10,372 nt of DNA from positions 1 to 10,372 of the forward strand of contig DATFYI010000220.1 of the NCBI GenBank assembly GCA_035315125.1. The letters are read 5' to 3'. The position numbers and the translations under genes were made by a program. Positions 7,652 to 10,372 of this stretch are shown here, piece after piece. Under the pieces are notes generated by a model. It ran no database searches and was not told where the DNA came from. It worked only from the letters and a program-made list of their open reading frames with translations. The stretch comes from DATFYI01 sp035315125. Its GTDB lineage: Bacteria; Chloroflexota; Anaerolineae; Anaerolineales; Anaerolineaceae. Every line of letters starts with the position of its first letter. Positions within the stretch are counted from its first letter, which is position 1.

Positions 7652-8422
7652 TTATCGTTGGCCTCGGTAGCCCATCTCGCGAGAAAGCTGATCGGCCACG
7701 CGGGTAACCAGTGGGATATATTGCTGGACGATATCCTCGGTAAAACGTTGGGTAGGGCCAGAGATGGTAAGGGCGCCGATAACATTGTTGTTTTGATCGA
7801 AAACCGGTGCGCCAATACCGGCAGCTTCTGTTAACCATTCACCGGTGCTGATCGCATAACCCTGCTGACGAATTTTTTGCAACTCGGCGCGCAACTGATT
7901 GGGATCAACGATTGTATTCGGTGTAAGCGGATCTAAGGGAACTGTAGTAAGGATTTCTTCTTGTTTGGCTGGAGGTAGAAAGGCCAATAAGACTTTACCC
8001 CCCGAGCCGGCATGCAGCGGCAGCCTGCGTCCAATGCGGCCAACGATGCGCACGTTCTGAGGGCTCTCCAAACGTTCTATACACAGTCTTTCATTTCCAT
8101 CTAAGACATACAGGCTGACCGTTTCGTGGGTTGTCCGATGGAGCTCGCCCAAAGCCGGCAAAGCCTTATTACGGATATCCAGAGTACCTGCATAGACTCC
8201 TGCCCAAATCAGCGGCCGGGCGCCCATGGAATAAGCGCGTGTAACCGGGTTTTGGTTAAGAATGCCCATTTCTTTCATGGCCGCTAACAAACGTCCAGCC
8301 GCGCTGCTCGAACAGTTCACCAACCTGGCAGTTTCTCTTACACCCAATTCAGGGTGTTCTAGAGTGAAACAATCCAGGATTGCTGCTGCTCTTGCTAATG
8401 TGTGTAAGCTATCTGTCGGCAT
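7652..8422 (-). CDS. IclR-family transcriptional regulator
   Basis: DNA-binding regulator of 256 residues, a normal IclR length. The N-terminal winged helix-turn-helix is seen at about 5-70 (LHTLARAAAILDCF, then LGVRETARLVNCSSSAAGRLLAAMKEMGIL). The effector-binding IclR domain follows at about 80-250, with LPLHAGSGGKVLLAFLP (134-150), the GYAISTGEW segment (188-196), AAGIGAPVFD (200-209) and NVIGALTISGP (213-223). The ligand cannot be deduced. ATG 8422 has only a weak TGGA (8430-8433) ahead of it, but a perfect-consensus promoter lies about 60-85 bases upstream. Two direct repeats sit between promoter and gene, fitting autoregulation. Its position between citrate synthase-proBA and isocitrate dehydrogenase-aconitase makes those genes its likely targets, by the usual neighbour logic for this family. 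The function is unrelated to the glyoxylate shunt genes controlled by E. coli IclR unless shown otherwise. Confidence 0.93.
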   Translation of the reverse strand: MPTDSLHTLARAAAILDCFTLEHPELGVRETARLVNCSSSAAGRLLAAMKEMGILNQNPVTRAYSMGARPLIWAGVYAGTLDIRNKALPALGELHRTTHETVSLYVLDGNERLCIERLESPQNVRIVGRIGRRLPLHAGSGGKVLLAFLPPAKQEEILTTVPLDPLTPNTIVDPNQLRAELQKIRQQGYAISTGEWLTEAAGIGAPVFDQNNNVIGALTISGPTQRFTEDIVQQYIPLVTRVADQLSREMGYRGQR

Positions 8423-8439
8423 TGGGGGTTCCAGTAATG

Positions 8440-8473
8440 TCCCGTATTTTGATAGGCCATCCCGTATTCTGTT
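8440..8473. repeat. Two 14-base direct repeats 20 bases apart, candidate regulator operators
   Basis: TCCCGTATTTTGAT (8440-8453) and TCCCGTATTCTGTT (8460-8473) match at 12 of 14 positions and start exactly 20 bases apart, close to two helical turns. They cover about -1 to +33 relative to the predicted iclR start, which would suit autorepression. Relative to the predicted icd start they are centred near -38 and -58, which would suit activation or modulation. Binding by the adjacent IclR protein is an inference. Confidence 0.5.
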
Positions 8474-8477
8474 GCAT

Positions 8478-8499
8478 TATTATAAGGGTTGTGATAATA
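8478..8499. repeat. Imperfect inverted repeat over the divergent promoters
   Basis: TATTAT (8478-8483) and ATAATA (8494-8499) are inverted copies separated by 10 bases. They coincide with the minus-strand -10 and the plus-strand -10 elements, so the symmetry may simply reflect two back-to-back AT-rich promoter boxes rather than a protein-binding site. Confidence 0.35.
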
Positions 8500-8507
8500 T
8501 ATGTCAA
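8479..8507 (-). promoter_or_regulatory. Perfect-consensus sigma-70-type promoter for iclR
   Basis: On the minus strand TTGACA (8502-8507) and TATAAT (8479-8484) are separated by exactly 17 bases, a full match to the housekeeping consensus. The predicted start is near 8472, giving a leader of about 50 bases before ATG 8422. The leader contains the direct repeats. Such a strong core promoter on a regulator gene suggests that expression is held down by a repressor, perhaps the regulator itself. It may also feed the citrate synthase-proB-proA operon by read-through. Confidence 0.75.
8490..8498 (+). promoter_or_regulatory. Candidate extended -10 promoter for icd-aconitase
   Basis: TGTGATAAT at 8490-8498 fits an extended -10 (TG, one base, then GATAAT, 5 of 6 consensus). 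No good -35 is present at the proper distance, which is typical of extended -10 promoters or of promoters needing an activator. A start near 8505 would leave about 40 bases before ATG 8547. It lies wholly within the iclR promoter, so the two promoters would compete for polymerase. Confidence 0.45.
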
Positions 8508-8546
8508 GAGTTAACGACTATTTTCTAATTATTACCAGAAAGATGG

Positions 8547-9860
8547 ATGAAAACCATGGCATACACAATCATAAAAGTTCCCCCGTTCGGTGAAAAGCTG
8601 GCAATCGATCAGGGTAAATTAATCGTTCCGGATGCCCCCATCATCCCGTATATCGAGGGAGATGGCACGGGGTCTGAGATCTGGCAGGCAGCCAGTCGCG
8701 TGCTCGATTCGTCCGTCGAAAAAGCATATCATGGCCGGCGCAAGCTGATCTGGATGGAAGTCTATGCCGGCGGCAAAGCGCACGATCTGTTCGACAATTG
8801 GCTTCCGGATGAAACTGTCAGAGCTTTTAGAGAGTTCCTGGTAGGCATTAAAGGCCCGCTGACCACCCCGGTAGGCGGGGGTATCCGCTCTTTGAATGTA
8901 GCATTAAGAAAAGACCTGGATCTATATGTCTGCCAGAGACCGGTTCGCTGGTTCCCTGGGGTTCCTTCCCCGGTCAAGCACCCCGATTATGTCGATATGG
9001 TTATCTTTCGTGAAAATACGGAAGACATTTATTCAGGAATTGAATTCGAATGCGGCACCCCTCAAAATGATCTGTTTAAAAAACTGCTAAAAGAGAATTT
9101 CCCGGCTGACTATGCCAAAATCCGTTTCCCAGATACAGCCGGTTTTGGCTTGAAGCCGGTATCCCAAGAGGGTACCGAGCGGCTGGTGCGTGCTGCACTG
9201 CGTTGGGCCCTGGCCAATAAACGGCGCAGTCTCACCCTGGTCCACAAAGGCAATATCATGAAGTACACAGAAGGCGCTTTTCGCAATTGGGGCTACGAGC
9301 TGGCTGAGCGTGAATTCGGTGATCAAGTGTATACCTGGTCGCAGTGGGAACGCACGAATGCACAAAAAGGTGAACAAGCTGCTAATGAAGAGCGCGATGC
9401 CGCCCTGAAATCCGGGCGAATGTTAATCAAAGACGCAATTACGGATGCTGTCTTCCAGCAAACCCTGATTACCCCACGCGAATTCGATGTCCTGGCAACC
9501 ACCAACTTAAATGGTGATTATCTTTCCGATGCTCTGGCAGCTCAAATCGGCGGAATTGGGATTGCCCCGGGCGGCAATATCAATTATGAGACCGGCCATG
9601 CTGTTTTTGAAGCCACTCACGGCACCGCCCCGAAATACGCCGGAAAAGGTGTCATCAATCCGGGCTCGGTTATATTGTCCGGAGAGATGTTGCTGCGCCA
9701 CCTGGGCTGGAATGAAGCCGCCGACTTGGTTATCAAAGGCATCGAAGCCGCAATTGTAGCTAAAACGGTCACTTATGACTTCGCCAAGCAAATGGAAAAC
9801 GCCACACAGGTAGGTACCGCAGAATTTGGCAATCAGATCATCAAACACATGGATGATTAA
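8547..9860 (+). CDS. icd: Isocitrate dehydrogenase, NADP-type
   Basis: Oxidative decarboxylation of isocitrate to 2-oxoglutarate in the cytosol. The 437-residue protein is of the E. coli/Bacillus homodimeric type. It shows IPYIEGDGTG (33-42), GPLTTPVGGGIRSLNVALR (103-121) with the substrate-binding Ser115 that corresponds to the phosphorylatable Ser113 of E. coli, SPVKHPDYVDMVIFREN (141-157), Lys234 in LVHKGNIMK, LNGDYLSDALAAQIGGIGIAPG (321-342) with metal-binding aspartates 324 and 328, and HGTAPKYAG (358-366). Coenzyme positions are Lys363, Tyr364 and Tyr410 (E. coli 344, 345, 391), typical of NADP use, while 351 is Ile and 395 is Lys instead of Val and Arg. An insert at about 260-292 resembles the Bacillus form. 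ATG 8547 and ATG 8556 are both possible starts; neither has a strong ribosome-binding site. It is followed after 14 bases by aconitase and is divergent from iclR. Confidence 0.97.
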   Translation: MKTMAYTIIKVPPFGEKLAIDQGKLIVPDAPIIPYIEGDGTGSEIWQAASRVLDSSVEKAYHGRRKLIWMEVYAGGKAHDLFDNWLPDETVRAFREFLVGIKGPLTTPVGGGIRSLNVALRKDLDLYVCQRPVRWFPGVPSPVKHPDYVDMVIFRENTEDIYSGIEFECGTPQNDLFKKLLKENFPADYAKIRFPDTAGFGLKPVSQEGTERLVRAALRWALANKRRSLTLVHKGNIMKYTEGAFRNWGYELAEREFGDQVYTWSQWERTNAQKGEQAANEERDAALKSGRMLIKDAITDAVFQQTLITPREFDVLATTNLNGDYLSDALAAQIGGIGIAPGGNINYETGHAVFEATHGTAPKYAGKGVINPGSVILSGEMLLRHLGWNEAADLVIKGIEAAIVAKTVTYDFAKQMENATQVGTAEFGNQIIKHMDD

Positions 9861-9864
9861 GGAA
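9858..9864 (+). promoter_or_regulatory. Ribosome-binding site of aconitase, overlapping the icd stop
   Basis: TAAGGAA contains the icd stop codon (9858-9860) and an AAGGA core. It lies about 11 bases before ATG 9875. The overlap supports coupled translation of icd and the aconitase gene. Confidence 0.5.
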
Positions 9865-9874
9865 TGTTATCGCT

Positions 9875-10372
9875 ATGGGAAATGATGTTTTCAATTCACG
9901 CGATATTTTAAAAACACGCTCGGGAGCGTTTGACATTTACCGGCTCGACCGGCTCGAAACCAATGCCCATGTTCAGCTTGACCGGCTACCTTTTTCAATC
10001 CGGATCATGCTTGAGGCTGTGCTGCGCAAAGTGGGTAGCAAAGGCGTTACCCCCCAGGATGTTCTCGATCTGGCGGCCTGGCAGCCACAGACCGAGACCC
10101 GCCAGACCATGCCTTTCTTCCCCGGACGGGTGATCATGCAGGATTTCACCGGTGTACCGGTGGTGGTAGACCTGGCCTCGATGCGCGATGCCATGCAGCG
10201 TCTAGGAGGTGATCCAGCCAGGATCAATCCAATCATCCCGGTTGATGTCGTCATCGATCACTCGGTGCAGGTCGATTTCTTCGCCAGCCCGGACGCGCTG
10301 CGTAAGAACGCCGAATTTGAGTTTAAGAGAAACAATGAGCGCTACCAATTGCTGCACTGGGCTCAAAAATCT
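9875..10372 (+). CDS. acnA: Aconitate hydratase, AcnA type, 3' end outside window
   Basis: Iron-sulfur enzyme interconverting citrate and isocitrate through cis-aconitate. Only the first 166 residues are present, and the frame is open to the last base with no stop. It shows the AcnA/IRP-type N-terminal pattern: FDIYRLDRLE (19-28), LPFSIRIMLEAVLR (38-51), the strongly conserved GRVIMQDFTGVPVVVDLASMR (84-104), RLGGDPARINP (109-119) and PVDVVIDHSVQVD (122-134), then RNNERYQLLHWAQKS at the edge. The cluster cysteines and catalytic serine lie further downstream, beyond the window. The start at ATG 9875 follows icd by 14 bases, with a ribosome-binding site at the icd stop. Together with the citrate synthase on the other strand, icd and acnA complete the citrate-to-2-oxoglutarate route at one locus. 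Confidence 0.95.
   Translation, partial: MGNDVFNSRDILKTRSGAFDIYRLDRLETNAHVQLDRLPFSIRIMLEAVLRKVGSKGVTPQDVLDLAAWQPQTETRQTMPFFPGRVIMQDFTGVPVVVDLASMRDAMQRLGGDPARINPIIPVDVVIDHSVQVDFFASPDALRKNAEFEFKRNNERYQLLHWAQKS

Noticed and set aside
7675..7684. Perfect palindrome TCTCGCGAGA near the end of the IclR gene
   Set aside because: It encodes part of the C-terminal tail (LSREMG) and no partner copy is seen in the control region, so a regulator site is not supported.

Overview
The window is a gene-dense piece of a bacterial chromosome: eight protein genes, very short gaps, balanced base composition, no RNA genes, mobile elements or CRISPR. Protein styles (a Bacillus-like isocitrate dehydrogenase, a mitochondrial-type citrate synthase, an MFS exporter and a polytopic membrane protein of the kind common in uncultured Anaerolineae) make a Chloroflexota-like organism my best guess. 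This is an inference from recalled sequence resemblance, not a search result.

Left part, plus strand (1-3789): the 3' portion of an M42 metallo-aminopeptidase gene that enters from the left edge, then a large integral membrane protein of unknown function that looks GT-C/YfhO-like, then an MFS efflux transporter. Neither the membrane protein nor the MFS gene has a canonical start codon where the coding evidence says it should begin. The first has a good Shine-Dalgarno followed by ATT. The second appears to start at ATC inside the end of the first.

Middle part, minus strand (3804-8422, read right to left): an IclR-family regulator, a eukaryote/mitochondrial-type citrate synthase, proB (glutamate 5-kinase) and proA (glutamate-5-semialdehyde dehydrogenase). 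The last three are packed with gaps of 3 and 15 bases and form a clear operon. proA ends convergently 14 bases from the MFS stop.

Right part, plus strand (8547-10372): NADP-type isocitrate dehydrogenase followed by the start of an AcnA-type aconitase that runs off the window. The 124-base divergent region between iclR and icd holds a perfect-consensus sigma-70-type promoter for iclR (TTGACA, 17-base spacer, TATAAT). It also holds an overlapping extended -10 for icd and two near-identical 14-base direct repeats exactly 20 bases apart, which are good candidate operators.

Taken together, citrate synthase, aconitase and isocitrate dehydrogenase make the oxidative TCA branch to 2-oxoglutarate, and ProB and ProA take glutamate on to the proline precursor. 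All are arranged around one IclR-type regulator. I see no wholly new molecular system. The most interesting points are this putative IclR-governed citrate-to-proline regulon with its shared control region, the mitochondrial-type citrate synthase in a proline operon, and the two consecutive genes with apparently non-canonical AUU/AUC starts.
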